Source of the DNA: Arabidopsis thaliana
Lineage: Eukaryota; Streptophyta; Magnoliopsida; Brassicales; Brassicaceae
Direction of reading: 5' to 3'
DNA: 64,000 bases
Assembly (NCBI RefSeq): GCF_000001735.4
Contig: NC_003074.8
Span: 3,596,101 to 3,660,100 of the forward strand
Below are positions 11,303 through 23,467 of the stretch, piece after piece. A program made the translations under genes and the position numbers. Position 1 is the stretch's first letter. Each line of letters opens with the position of its first letter. The notes under the pieces are model-generated. The model made no database searches, was not told where the DNA came from, and saw nothing but the letters and a program-made list of their open reading frames with translations.

Positions 11303-12149
11303 GATGAACAGTTTATACGAGCTGCACCTTACTCCAAGTGAATATCCACCCTGATTTCTGTCGCAATGATTAAGCATTAACCAAGTAAACGAGAGAACAG
11401 CACAATAAACTCCAGATGTTACACAAAGGCTAATGGTTTCACAAGGCCTGGTTTAAAAACACATTGTTTTCGCAAGACACTGATCAAAGCTACTAATACA
11501 ACTCCGAGTATGAAACTCCATAAAAATGACGAAAAAGAAAGGAACATGATCGCAAAATACATCTCATAAGAACCCTAGAAACCAATCATACTCCTAAGGT
11601 TAGTTATTAGTTATTACTCAGTACCATCAATTGTCTAATCTAGATTTTCTACTATCAGCTTATCCTCCCCTTATGCACAAACAAAAGATGATCTTATTCA
11701 ATCTTAAGATATTTCACGAATCAATCAGATAACATTCGAAAACCACTCAGCTACCATAAGTAATAAAACAACAGTGATTAAACCGATTCTCTTACCAGAA
11801 ACTGAGCTCCTAGTAACCCCGATCCGTTGGTCGGAAGCTGCTCCGGCTATTACTTGCCGCGCGAGCTTCCCTCCAACCTACGGCGGTTGAGAAAGATGAT
11901 GAAGAAGAGAAGGTTTAATCTGGTTTATTGAGGAAATAGCGGCGGCAACGATTTCCAGATGGAGGAAAGTATCTGAGAAGAAGAAATGGTCTATCACAGA
12001 TTAATACCCGTTTGGTTTTACGTATAACTCTATTCCCCCAAATTTTCGGATTACTTTGGGCTACAGGCCCATACTATTTGGGCCTTATTCTCATAAAAAT
12101 TAGAACTATGCGTTTTAACCCAAACAAGTCATAATCAGCGCGGGAGACC
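11303..12149. promoter_or_regulatory. Divergent promoter region of ZRF1A and MEF10
   Basis: This 847-bp region separates two divergent starts. Its left part is ZRF1A leader: a donor on the minus strand at 11795 and an acceptor at 11358 outline a leader intron. The right part has site II motifs close to MEF10, listed separately. Confidence 0.55.
12055..12087. promoter_or_regulatory. Cluster of TGGGCY (site II) motifs
   Basis: Three motifs fall within about 32 bp: TTGGGCT near 12056, GGCCCA at 12066-12071 and TGGGCC near 12079. Site II elements are common in promoters of plant genes for organelle and ribosome functions, which fits MEF10 starting 60-90 bp downstream. Confidence 0.5.
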
Positions 12150-14021
12150 ATGATCGTCGTTACAAGCTTTGTACGGAACTCCGCCGTCGCTGCGGTGGCT
12201 TCGACGCCATGGAACGTACGTTTGAGAGAGCTCGCATATCAGTCATTGTTTTCTGAATCTATATCTCTTTACCGGTCAATGCTCCGTTCTGGTTCTTCTC
12301 CCGACGCGTTCTCTTTCCCTTTCATTCTCAAGTCTTGTGCTTCCCTTTCGCTCCCTGTCTCCGGCCAACAGCTACATTGCCACGTGACCAAAGGCGGTTG
12401 CGAGACTGAGCCGTTTGTACTAACGGCTCTGATCTCAATGTATTGTAAATGCGGTTTGGTTGCAGATGCACGTAAAGTGTTCGAAGAAAATCCTCAGTCA
12501 AGTCAGCTTAGTGTTTGTTACAATGCTTTGATATCTGGGTACACAGCAAACTCGAAGGTCACTGATGCTGCGTATATGTTTCGTAGAATGAAGGAAACTG
12601 GTGTGTCTGTGGATTCAGTTACAATGCTTGGGCTTGTCCCGCTATGCACGGTTCCTGAATACCTCTGGCTTGGGAGGTCTCTTCACGGTCAATGTGTTAA
12701 AGGAGGACTGGATTCTGAAGTAGCTGTTTTGAATAGTTTCATCACAATGTACATGAAATGCGGGTCGGTAGAAGCTGGTAGGAGGTTGTTTGATGAGATG
12801 CCTGTGAAGGGTTTGATTACTTGGAATGCTGTGATTTCTGGATATTCACAGAACGGGCTAGCTTACGATGTTCTGGAACTTTATGAGCAGATGAAATCAT
12901 CGGGTGTTTGTCCTGATCCTTTTACATTGGTTAGTGTTCTGTCTTCTTGTGCCCATCTTGGAGCTAAGAAGATTGGTCACGAAGTAGGGAAGTTAGTAGA
13001 ATCCAATGGTTTTGTACCAAATGTTTTTGTAAGCAATGCATCGATTAGCATGTATGCTAGATGCGGTAACTTGGCAAAGGCACGTGCTGTTTTCGACATC
13101 ATGCCTGTAAAAAGCTTAGTTTCATGGACCGCCATGATTGGTTGCTATGGGATGCATGGAATGGGAGAGATTGGGCTTATGCTTTTTGATGATATGATAA
13201 AAAGAGGCATAAGACCAGATGGGGCGGTGTTTGTAATGGTTTTATCTGCTTGCAGCCATTCAGGGCTAACGGATAAAGGTTTAGAGTTATTTAGAGCGAT
13301 GAAGAGAGAGTATAAGCTGGAGCCTGGTCCTGAACACTACTCTTGTTTAGTTGATCTACTCGGAAGAGCTGGTCGGCTAGATGAAGCCATGGAGTTTATA
13401 GAGTCAATGCCTGTTGAACCGGACGGTGCTGTTTGGGGTGCTCTATTGGGTGCTTGTAAAATCCATAAGAATGTGGATATGGCAGAGTTAGCTTTTGCAA
13501 AGGTGATTGAGTTTGAACCCAATAACATTGGCTACTATGTATTGATGTCAAATATATATTCAGACTCGAAAAACCAAGAAGGAATCTGGAGAATCCGGGT
13601 AATGATGAGAGAGAGAGCATTCAGGAAAAAGCCTGGGTATAGTTATGTGGAACACAAGGGAAGAGTTCACTTGTTTTTAGCTGGCGATAGAAGTCATGAG
13701 CAAACAGAGGAAGTCCATAGAATGTTGGATGAGTTAGAGACTTCTGTGATGGAGCTTGCGGGAAACATGGACTGTGATAGAGGCGAAGAGGTTTCGAGCA
13801 CTACCCGTGAGCATAGCGAGAGGTTAGCAATAGCTTTTGGGATTCTCAACAGTATTCCAGGCACAGAAATTCTTGTGATAAAGAATTTGAGGGTTTGTGA
13901 AGATTGTCATGTGTTCCTCAAGCAGGTTAGCAAGATTGTAGATCGCCAGTTTGTTGTAAGGGATGCATCTCGGTTCCACTATTTCAAAGACGGGGTCTGC
14001 TCGTGCAAAGATTACTGGTGA
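12150..14021 (+). CDS. MEF10: PPR-DYW RNA editing factor, MEF10
   Basis: One uninterrupted exon of 623 residues. A short N-terminal region likely to be an organelle targeting peptide is followed by a run of PLS-type pentatricopeptide repeats (for example [14 protein letters not shown] and [12 protein letters not shown]). Then come E/E+ motifs and a C-terminal DYW deaminase domain with [10 protein letters not shown], the zinc-binding CEDCH and the terminal CSCKDYW. Each PPR reads one RNA base; the DYW domain deaminates C to U. The locus matches mitochondrial editing factor MEF10, reported for a nad2 site; that assignment is from memory, while the class is clear from sequence. Converges on the PPTase gene, with 139 bp between stop codons. 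Confidence 0.9.
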   Translation: MIVVTSFVRNSAVAAVASTPWNVRLRELAYQSLFSESISLYRSMLRSGSSPDAFSFPFILKSCASLSLPVSGQQLHCHVTKGGCETEPFVLTALISMYCKCGLVADARKVFEENPQSSQLSVCYNALISGYTANSKVTDAAYMFRRMKETGVSVDSVTMLGLVPLCTVPEYLWLGRSLHGQCVKGGLDSEVAVLNSFITMYMKCGSVEAGRRLFDEMPVKGLITWNAVISGYSQNGLAYDVLELYEQMKSSGVCPDPFTLVSVLSSCAHLGAKKIGHEVGKLVESNGFVPNVFVSNASISMYARCGNLAKARAVFDIMPVKSLVSWTAMIGCYGMHGMGEIGLMLFDDMIKRGIRPDGAVFVMVLSACSHSGLTDKGLELFRAMKREYKLEPGPEHYSCLVDLLGRAGRLDEAMEFIESMPVEPDGAVWGALLGACKIHKNVDMAELAFAKVIEFEPNNIGYYVLMSNIYSDSKNQEGIWRIRVMMRERAFRKKPGYSYVEHKGRVHLFLAGDRSHEQTEEVHRMLDELETSVMELAGNMDCDRGEEVSSTTREHSERLAIAFGILNSIPGTEILVIKNLRVCEDCHVFLKQVSKIVDRQFVVRDASRFHYFKDGVCSCKDYW

Positions 14022-14160
14022 TCTTCCAAGTGTCTCACAAACATGATGGTCCAATAATAGGCTACTTTTATTTTTCGCTTGCACAGAATGTATACTACAG
14101 AGAGGATGTACTCAAAACAGAATGATTACAGAGAAATCTGAAGGTTTAAGGCTACACTAA

Positions 14161-15979
14161 CTAAAGAAGTTTGCTTTCAGATATAAGTTCATCTTCTACA
14201 AACGGGATGGTTTTTCGGACAATCACCCTCATAGGAGCTCCTGCAAGAAGGAAAAAGATGTGATGAAGAAATTACTGAATAAAATGGATTTTTCAGTATC
14301 AAGAGATATGTCAACTGAAAATTGCACCTCCACTAGCTTCATCATCTTCAATACAGATTGCAGCATAATGAGAATCATCCAACTCCAAAAGGGAAAACTT
14401 CCATTCTCCATCGCATTTGTTTGTCTCCTCCAGCGAACTTGCAGTCATTTCAGTCATCTAGAGAAAACAATCAAGCGTCTTTAATTTTACCACTACTGTA
14501 TGTATACTGCAAATGAAATTTCAGAAAGTGTACAACACAAAAACTAATCGCATTTGATAAACTCCTTATTCAATTCCACTGTGTAAATTAAGATCAAAAC
14601 AGACCTTGCAAAGATTGTATTCTCCTTTTGTTCCAACCTTGGACTGGATTGTGAAGGTATTAAAAGGTGCAGCAGAAAAGCCTTTTCCTAATGCTTTCAC
14701 ATATGCCTCCTGAAAGAATCATCACAACAGTTTTAAAACTTTTGATAAGCTACAATTTTCAGGCTCAAGTAAATGTGTTGTTAGTAGAAACTACCTTTAG
14801 GGTCCATAACTTAATAAATTCCTTTCTCTGAACTTCAGGGTCCGGTAAAGTTGACAAAAACTTGACTTCATCAGCAGAGTAAAATCTTTCTGCAAATGCT
14901 AAGATATCATGTTTAATCTTCCTTTCCTTGTCTTCAACATCGATACCAACCTACAGTCGTTGTAAACTGCAACTGTTCAAATTTAAAAACAAGAAACCAC
15001 TAATTTTGGAAGAAAAACTGGAGGCATTTGCTTGAATAGAAGACTTACCGGAACGTGTACAGTCACCCCACAGGCAATTAATGAATCTGTGTGAGAAATG
15101 TTGAAATGCAATGGTGGATTATTACAGTTCGTATAATTCTGCCAATCTACCTGTAAAAATTTAAACAAAAACAAATGAAATTTTGCCCCTAAGCCGAGAC
15201 TAAGAGTTAGTCTAGTATAATCCCACAAAACTGTCTCACCTCAGGCTTCCCATACATATTCTTCTTGAACATCAAGGCCTTAGGATCGACTTCATTGTTT
15301 GTCTGATCTAGTAATAAAACCACCATTACAATTAATACTATCCAAACTCGTTAAAATCTAGAGTTTCTATAAGAAAAGTTCAATCTGCAGGTAATCACCA
15401 GATGGTAAAAACAGTAAGCTTCACAGATTCTTGATGAACTGAATAAAGAAGAATTAAGTTTTCTTTCAAATAAAGTTTTACTAGGCCATAACCTGAGAGA
15501 CTTGTGTCATATACAAGGGGCAGGTTCAGGTTACTAAGATGATCAATCTTCAATTAGCAAAATCAAATAGGAAACTCCAATGGCTAATGATGGAAAACTA
15601 GATGGTAAGTAAGTAAGAATTACCATACATCTAGCAATGGTGGTCCGAACCAAGGTTCGAGCAAGCAAAGCATTCTTCTTAAGCTCATCGCCTCGCATCT
15701 GAAGAACTTTCTCTTTCTCGGTTGGTGACAGAAGTTGAGAGTAGTGTTTTAGAAGAGATGTACTCTTCACTTCATCTGGTCGAATAAACCATAGATGAGT
15801 CTCCCTACATGTCAAAAGATAACACAATGTAGAAGATAATAAACAGATAAGAATGTTGAAGATGAGTTTCAACACAATTTGGATCATTGCACAACATTAG
15901 GAACGTACATCCGAGATGGAAGTTGCAGAGGAACCAGTGAAGGCAATTCGATCGATAAGCTTCGCTGCAATTGAGACAT
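14161..15979 (-). CDS. 4'-phosphopantetheinyl transferase (mitochondrial type)
   Basis: Eight coding exons on the minus strand: 15909-15979, 15624-15804, 15240-15302, 15049-15150, 14795-14950, 14605-14709, 14328-14457, 14161-14240, giving 295 residues with every junction in frame and GT-AG. The Sfp-type PPTase signature is complete: GIDVED (about 141-146, Mg/CoA-binding aspartate and glutamate) and WTLKEAYVKALGKG (about 188-201). The enzyme moves phosphopantetheine from CoA to a serine of acyl carrier proteins, as needed for fatty acid and lipoate synthesis. I recall this locus as the plant mitochondrial PPTase; the N-terminus is short (about 20 residues before the conserved WFIRPDEV) and is compatible with, but does not prove, mitochondrial import. 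Intron 5 falls between K and E of the active-site motif. Confidence 0.9.
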
Positions 15980-18443
15980 GACTCTGATTCTCATCAGCTC
16001 CAACAAATTCTTATTCTATTGGAATCCCAAAATCGCAACATTCAAACAAGAATCAGTAATCCAATCAGTGACAAGACAAATTTAGAGAATCGATCTAGAA
16101 TTCTAAGAACAAGTAATCAACTGGACTTGGAATCAATTATTCAGATGAATTACCCAAACGGAAATTAATACTCCGGCTAAACGACGGCGAGGTCCCTTGC
16201 CGGTGACGGAGGAAAGATACTCTAATCGAACGGAGATGGTAATACTTTCTGTTTGAGAAAAAAGTACTAACAGTGTCGAACCAAATCGAATTTTATTTTG
16301 AACCAAACGGTTTTACTTATCCTTAAACCAAACTAACCCGTAAATACTTTGGTTCCCAGTTCCGTTCGCTGGATACCGGGAATTACATTTAACCGGATAT
16401 TAGAATTACAACATTTTTTGTTTTGTTTTGATTAATAACAGAGTTCTACACTTCTACTTCTAACTTGTGAACCTTAAAGTTCCATAGTTAAGGAAAATCT
16501 CATGATATACAAGATTAGGGCAACATTTTTTTGTTTTGTCTTTAACTTATCTAATAAAAACAAAATTTTAGTAAATTCGAAATTCAGTTTGGCCTGTAGG
16601 AGAGGTCCGACCACCCATCCAATATCTCCGGTTTATGAAACATGGACTAGATTATAAAAGAATCTTTTATCGTACGAGGAAATTTGAACGTATGATTCAT
16701 CATGCATGCTTTGCCGATTTTCTAGGATAAAAGGTGGCGTACCATCAATTGGATGGGGCCGCCGCAGAAATTAGTTACTAGTACTACCAAAGAAATAAAT
16801 AAATTTAAATGAGACTTTCGTGTTCCACATGGTCTCTCATCCCTCTCTACTCGGAAATGGAACTGTTGATACGGACAACGGAGTTTTTCTCGACCGCAAA
16901 ACATAAATTGTCGAGTACTATTTGTAATTTGAGATGGTTTACGTAAATTGAAATAGTCCTTTCTGATCATAAATGGCCTGTTTTCTCCACTCTTTTAAAT
17001 GAGTTTGGATTGTTCATAGACAGATTTTCTCATTTTTTTCGATATATGTAAATCTCCGATTATTAAATTGTAGGCCGGATTGTTAGATAAAGCTTCTACA
17101 ACTATAGATTTGTTGAGTTGTCATACGTAAACAGTTTTGCTTCAAATTCACTAACCTAGGACCCTCCTTTTGATATTAATGTGTGGTTGTTAGAAAAACA
17201 ATTTTTCGTGTTCCATATAATTTTAGAATTACGTGGCATGGAACATTTACATCGGGGATAAATTAAGCGTCGTCCACAGATTTTACGACAATGCTCCATA
17301 TAAGAACATGCATTACAAAAAAAAAGGGAAAAAATGCATGTTCATGTATGGTCGTCTGTCTGTTTATAATTGAAAAGGACTTTGATGTTGTTAATGTTAT
17401 TAATGGAGATTACTTTGAATCTCACACGGTTTGATTAAACGAATCTTCGTCAGCACACACTCTGTTCACACTTATTATTTGAGACTAGCAGAAGAAACTC
17501 ACTAGTTTATCATAGATTCTGACCTTCGCACTTGTTAGTCTTTTAATAACTTGAAGATACTCGCCATTGTATATCACAACTAGGCGATTTCTCGTTCATT
17601 TAAAATGTTAATATTCGTGTTTAATGTATATTTAATTGAAGTAATGATTTTACATGTACAAATGTATCCTAGTATTTTGAATCTTCTAGTACCAAGTGGT
17701 TTTCTCTTCGATTACCTTTTTGTCTTTTTTCATTACAACATGAACAACACCAGCAATAATTAAAATATCGTGCTTTTTGTTTTTGTCATTTTTTGGGGTC
17801 ATACATATATAATATATACACGTAAGTTCAAACATTTGTTTGTTGTTCTTTTTGTTTGTCTTGGATTCGACATCCTTAGAAATAAAAACCACATTTTTAA
17901 TAACGAAAGTTCATTAAAAGTATTTCGAATATTTTAGGCATGTTGGTTTGATTAGAGTTTGTATTCCTTATTCAAACTAATGTCGTTGTTTTTTACTGTT
18001 TAGATCGAAAGAAAAGTTTTTTTTCGTAATTTTCGTTTATTTATTTTGTGAAATCACTAGCAAAGAAAAACGTACGTGACTATCACATCAAACCACTATA
18101 ACATCTCATTTTATCTATCGCTTAATTCGTTTTTTAAGATCAGATCTGAGATCATTGTGCATTTCAATTGTAAAACCGAGCCTAAAGTCAATAATATAAC
18201 ATTATTTCAGAACCAATAATTTTTAACAGACGTTGTTTGTTTTTGGGTCTCAAGCTGAACGACTTTGCAACTAGTACACTTGGCATATGTTTCATGTTTT
18301 TTTTATAAATAATGTGCTACCTTGATGAAGTTCCCTCTCTCTATAAATTGAAGTGTGTGAGATGCATCATCCATACACAACATCTTCCATCTTCCGATAA
18401 TTCTCCTTTAGTCTTATAATCACTAATAAGTACGATAATTGAA
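15980..18443. other. Spacer upstream of BSMT1 and PPTase (divergent)
   Basis: AT-rich region containing both promoters. The PPTase leader is likely at 15980-16250. I found no supported gene. An 11-bp perfect inverted repeat (17304-17314 with 17333-17343) is the only clear structure. Confidence 0.45.
18342..18348 (+). promoter_or_regulatory. Probable TATA box of BSMT1
   Basis: TATAAAT about 100 nt before the BSMT1 start codon, placing transcription start near 18375 and a leader of about 70 nt. Confidence 0.6.
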
Positions 18444-21037
18444 ATGGATCCAAGATTCATCAACACCATTCCTTCCTTGAGGTTCTTATCTCCAATTCAT
18501 GTATCATTAATGCAACACATTCACACACACACACACATAAATATTCTGTATATAGAGTTAATGCTTCTTAATTTGATTTAGTTATTTAAATATAGATCGA
18601 TATATATCCATGCAGCTGTTTATGTAACAATATATGCATGTATGTCGCGATGCAGGTATGATGATGATAAGTGTGATGATGAATATGCGTTTGTGAAAGC
18701 TCTATGTATGAGTGGTGGAGATGGTGCCAACAGTTACTCCGCCAATTCTCGCCTTCAGGTTCTTCAATATCTTCGCTTACTTTTAGGGTTTAAGCAGAAA
18801 CAAATTATTAATGTTCAGATTTTTCTCTGGTGATACAAACATTTTTACAATCATTTAATTATGATAAAATTGTAAAAACTGAACATGAACTAACTAATTG
18901 TCAATATCAAATATTAAATGAATTTACATATAAGAACATAATATTTAAATGTCTTTATATGAATTGCAAAAACTTCAAATATATTATGCATGAAGTAGAA
19001 AAATATAAACATATACTCAATAGAAATAGATTTTCTTGTTTTTAAAATTGAAACATATGTTCTTTCTATCTATATGTTGAGACAGTCTTTAATAAAATTC
19101 TACTCAAAAAGAGAAGTTATGAAAGATGCATGATTTCCATCTATTTTATCCAATCAAATTCATTCATATCATATGTTAGTTTGTTTTTAAGAAGTTTACA
19201 TTTGTATTTAGGAAAGTAAAAATATATTAAAAATATAAGTAATTTAAAACGAAATTATAGGTTTCATTTAAAATAAAAAAAATAAAATATAACTAAGATA
19301 TTTATGTTAGATTAACCTCTACTAATTGACTAAAAAATGGTATATATGTTGACCAAAAAAGAAAAAGATACTAATGATACAATTACTAACATATGCGTTC
19401 TGTTAACGACGGTTCTGCCAAACAAATTAAAATGTTGATAAATGACGATTCTTAGGACTAGTATAAATTCTCTAAATTAAAAAGGGCTCATTACATCACC
19501 TATAACTTATAAACCTACAAGTCATTAAAGAATAATAAGGCATGTACATGCACTAGTCAAATTGTAAACTCGAAAATGCATAAACACTAGTAATATATAA
19601 ATGTATATAACTCAAAATCATATATTGTTGTTGTTATCGTATGAAGCATGGGTCCAGTATCACATTATCACGGATCGACATACTGTAAAGAAAAAAATCA
19701 TATTTTCTAAACGAATTATAAAATCCAGATAATAATACTATTTTTTATAACTAAGCTTCTTTTTTTGTTGTTTTTTTTAGAAAAAAGTTTTATCAATGGC
19801 CAAACCAGTCTTGGTAAGAAACACAGAAGAAATGATGATGAACTTAGACTTTCCTACGTACATCAAAGTTGCTGAATTGGGTTGTTCTTCGGGACAAAAC
19901 TCTTTTTTGGCTATCTTTGAGATCATCAACACCATTAATGTGTTGTGCCAACATGTGAACAAAAACTCACCAGAGATCGATTGTTGTCTAAACGATCTCC
20001 CGGAAAATGATTTCAACACGACCTTTAAGTTCGTACCTTTCTTCAACAAGGAGCTCATGATCACAAACAAATCATCATGTTTCGTCTATGGAGCTCCAGG
20101 TTCCTTCTATTCCAGGCTCTTCTCTCGCAATAGCCTCCATTTAATACATTCCTCTTATGCACTCCATTGGCTCTCTAAGGTACTTATAAATAATTTCAAG
20201 ATGTTGTTTATTTCTATGAAACGTTAGAGGTTTTGATATTGAAACGATGGAATTGTGTGTTCATGATTAAAGGTTCCCGAGAAACTTGAGAATAATAAGG
20301 GGAATCTGTACATAACAAGTTCAAGTCCTCAAAGTGCATACAAGGCCTACTTGAATCAATTCCAAAAAGACTTCACCATGTTTCTAAGGTTACGTTCTGA
20401 AGAAATTGTCTCTAATGGACGTATGGTTCTCACCTTCATCGGAAGAAACACTCTTAACGATCCATTGTATAGAGATTGTTGTCACTTTTGGACATTGCTA
20501 TCAAACTCTCTCCGTGACCTAGTCTTTGAGGTATATCAAATCAACTTATTCATTTCTTTTGTAAAACTTTTTAAATATGGGACATTCATGGTCTTCGACA
20601 TAGATTAACATTTTTATATATTTTACTCAAAATATAAGACCAAACATATATATTATTGTGGAACATGGTACTCATTGCTATCTTCATATAAACAGGGTCT
20701 TGTGAGTGAGTCAAAGCTGGACGCATTCAACATGCCGTTTTATGATCCGAACGTACAAGAACTCAAAGAAGTGATACAAAAAGAGGGCTCTTTTGAAATC
20801 AATGAATTGGAGTCACATGGATTTGATCTTGGTCACTACTACGAAGAAGATGACTTTGAAGCAGGACGCAATGAAGCTAATGGCATAAGAGCTGTTAGTG
20901 AACCAATGCTCATTGCTCATTTTGGAGAAGAAATTATCGATACCTTGTTCGATAAGTATGCATACCATGTGACTCAACATGCCAACTGCAGGAACAAAAC
21001 GACTGTCAGTCTTGTCGTTTCCTTGACTAAGAAGTAA
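18444..21037 (+). CDS. BSMT1: Salicylate/benzoate carboxyl methyltransferase BSMT1 (SABATH family)
   Basis: Exons 18444-18481, 18656-18758, 19781-20179, 20273-20530 and 20696-21037 join in frame to 379 residues, the usual SABATH length. The N-terminus has the conserved S-N-S-x-x-Q-like stretch (ANSRLQ). The SAM-binding ELGCSSGQNS lies about residue 72, and HSSYALHWLSKVPE and FLRLRSEE are family blocks. The enzyme transfers methyl from S-adenosylmethionine to the carboxyl of salicylic or benzoic acid, giving volatile methyl esters in flowers and in defence. It is cytosolic by family knowledge. Intron 2 is about 1 kb, long for this genome, and very AT-rich. The first intron contains a (CA)8 tract at 18522-18537. 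Confidence 0.95.
18522..18537. repeat. (CA)8 microsatellite in BSMT1 intron 1
   Basis: Sixteen bases of uninterrupted CA dinucleotide; a likely length-polymorphic marker. Confidence 0.8.
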
Positions 21038-21422
21038 GAAGTAATCAACTTCTGTCATGTTGCTCTATTTGTATTTATTTACTACTGTTATTTTGTTTCC
21101 TTGAATAAATTTCAACACCTGCCATTCAATGTGATGATGTGGAGCTAGTATTGGAAAAAAGTGTGACTGTAATATATTATGGTAAATTTGGTAAATGATT
21201 TATTTCCTGCAAAAGTTGCAGATACTGCTTTCAAGTATGAAGATAAATCCTTGTGAAGAGAAAGAGAAACTGAGAAACTTATCATTGACATTATATGCAG
21301 AAACGTAGCATTTCTTGATACACAAGCAACCATCATCAAAATTCAAAAGCATCCATCCATCCCACAAAACCCAAATTAAGAAATCCAAAAGCTGGATCAA
21401 AAACATCAACAGTAACCTTTTT
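21038..21422. other. Spacer between convergent BSMT1 and RhoGAP
   Basis: Should contain both 3' UTRs; no gene or repeat is visible. Confidence 0.5.
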
Positions 21423-23467
21423 TCATCGCCAAGCTTCGAATAGCTCAACTCTGTAATTCACACGTCCCACAATACTACTCGCTTTCGACATGGTTCTCTG
21501 CTCCTCCCAACCAATGTGTTTCTGTCCAAAACCTCCACTGCTGTTATTAACCAGAGAAGACTTTTTTATGTCAACAAGTTCTACAGATTCGGCACATTCT
21601 TCTTCTTCTTCATCTGCAGACTCTTCTTTGTCTTTCATCTCCGCCTCAAAGTTGTCTAAAGTTTCCTCCTTGTTAGCTTTCATGAGATGTAACAACTGTC
21701 TACTGCTGCTCTGATCACCATTATGGTCCCGAGGACTTGGATTTGAGGCTGGAACCAACTTATCTCTAGATTCTTTTCGGTCTTTAAGCGTCTTCACAAT
21801 AAGTGTTTTCAGAAAGTTCATAACTTGCACAGCATACATTAGAGCCGTCAATGGATCCAACATCTGCAATTTGACTGATGTCATTTACCAAAATACGAAC
21901 ACATCAAACAATCTTTAGAGATTCATTCAAAAAACTTACCTGAGTCATGTTAGGTGCAAAAACCATTGCAATGTTTCGAGCATTCATCTTGTTAAGTTGT
22001 TCCATCTCAACAACATCAGCCATTAGATTGATAGCCCAATCTAACAAAGAAGCTTCTGTTGAAGGAAGAAGCCTTACAAGCTCCACACACTCATCTTCAC
22101 TCTCAGACTCCATTACTTGCTCTGGTGAAAGTGAATCCAAAACGCCACTAGGAAGTTCCCTAAACCAAGCCTAGAGGATAAACCAAGAAAAAATCCACAA
22201 ATTCAAAAAGGGTGAAAGAAGGGAAAGGAAACAATAAGATCCTTGTGGAGTTTATGGGTTTTTACCTTAATGAGACTTGCTAAGCAGTGGACATCAATGT
22301 TATCAGGTATAATACCTTTATTCAACTCTTCTCTTATGTACTCTTCTTGACCATTCTCACCATTAATCCTGAAAATTCCCTCTACCTATATAAGGCAACA
22401 AACAAAGCAAATGAAAACTTTATTCACCCATTGTCATTAAACCAGATGGAAATTGTTTTAAACATGCAGATTAACACGTACCCGCAATCCGCCTCTACTG
22501 TACAAGTGACTCTGCATCATCAAAAGTATCGTAGGCACGATGTTCCCTCTAGTATCATAAGATAGCTGCATTGATTCAGTAGAGACTCCAAACACGGTTG
22601 CACTGCATTTACAGAAAAAGACTAATCAGCTTCTGATTTACACAAAAGAGTTAAACTATCTAATCTGATCAGTCAAGAGTCGTTGACTAGCTATTCACTT
22701 AATAATTACACCCAAATTCATAGAGAATTCACAAAAGAAGTCCTCAATCTATATACCTCACTCAAGATCCTTAACAACTCACAGAAAACAAAGGGATTTG
22801 AATCAAGAACATCAAAAAGTATGGATCATTGATGTCAGGGGACACACTAATTGCAAGTAAAAGACAGAATAGATTCTATTAACAGAAGGGGATTTCAATT
22901 ACGGCAACTACTGGAAATAGAAGAAACCAAAACCACACCCAAAATTGATTTTTAACACATAGCTTCAACAACAACATTATTCCCAAGAATTTGTTAACTA
23001 AAACAAGAACTAAGAGAATCCTAATCACCAAACATTACCAGAAACATCTATCATCGTTACAAGTAAACGAACCTTGCACTAGGAGCTCGTCTAGGGACTT
23101 CAGGTTCAAACTCAACAGGCAAGCCAAGGAAGCCATGGAAACGATCAAAGGTAACATGAGCGACATGTCTAACATCTGTAGGAACACCAATCTCCATTGA
23201 ACAAAGATCCTCTTCACCAACACACCCACCAATCACAGACCTTCTAATAGCAGAAACAAGAATCTCCAATGCAGATGAAAGCTCGAATCTTTCTCTCTCT
23301 TTCTCGCTTCTCTCTTCCTCTTCTTCCTCTTCCTCACGACGAGAAATGTTAAAAGGAGAATGTGGGTCTCTATTACTACCATCATTGCCTCCTCCACATG
23401 ATGTAGAAGAAGAGCTTGAAGGTGAAGGGAAATGACATGATTGGCTCGATTTTAGAACTTTAGCCAT
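21423..23467 (-). CDS. ROPGAP4: CRIB-RhoGAP protein, ROP GTPase-activating protein (probably ROPGAP4)
   Basis: Five exons on the minus strand: 23073-23467, 22482-22602, 22266-22385, 21940-22170 and 21423-21863, giving 435 residues. The N-terminus is Ser- and Glu-rich. A CRIB motif (IGVPTDVRHVAHVTF, about 93-107) is followed by a RhoGAP domain, whose arginine finger lies in VEGIFRING (about residue 178). NMVFAPNMTQ-type sequence is near its end, and the tail is acidic with a Glu run. Plant RopGAPs bind active ROP GTPases through CRIB and speed GTP hydrolysis, tuning H2O2 signalling (hypoxia response for ROPGAP4) and cell polarity. The start at 23467 is preferred over an in-frame Met at 23497 because MAKVLKSS is the conserved-looking start; this is not certain. 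The paralogue number is from memory. Confidence 0.9.

Noticed and set aside
11303-11377. Upstream in-frame Met extending ZRF1A by 25 residues
   Set aside because: A good acceptor ends at 11358, so the upstream Met is probably intronic, and the extension does not resemble the conserved ZRF1 start.
17304-17343. 11-bp perfect inverted repeat (GAACATGCATT) with 18-nt loop, a possible terminator or miRNA
   Set aside because: Too short for a plant miRNA precursor, and the stem is AT-rich with an A-rich loop; no gene lies next to it.
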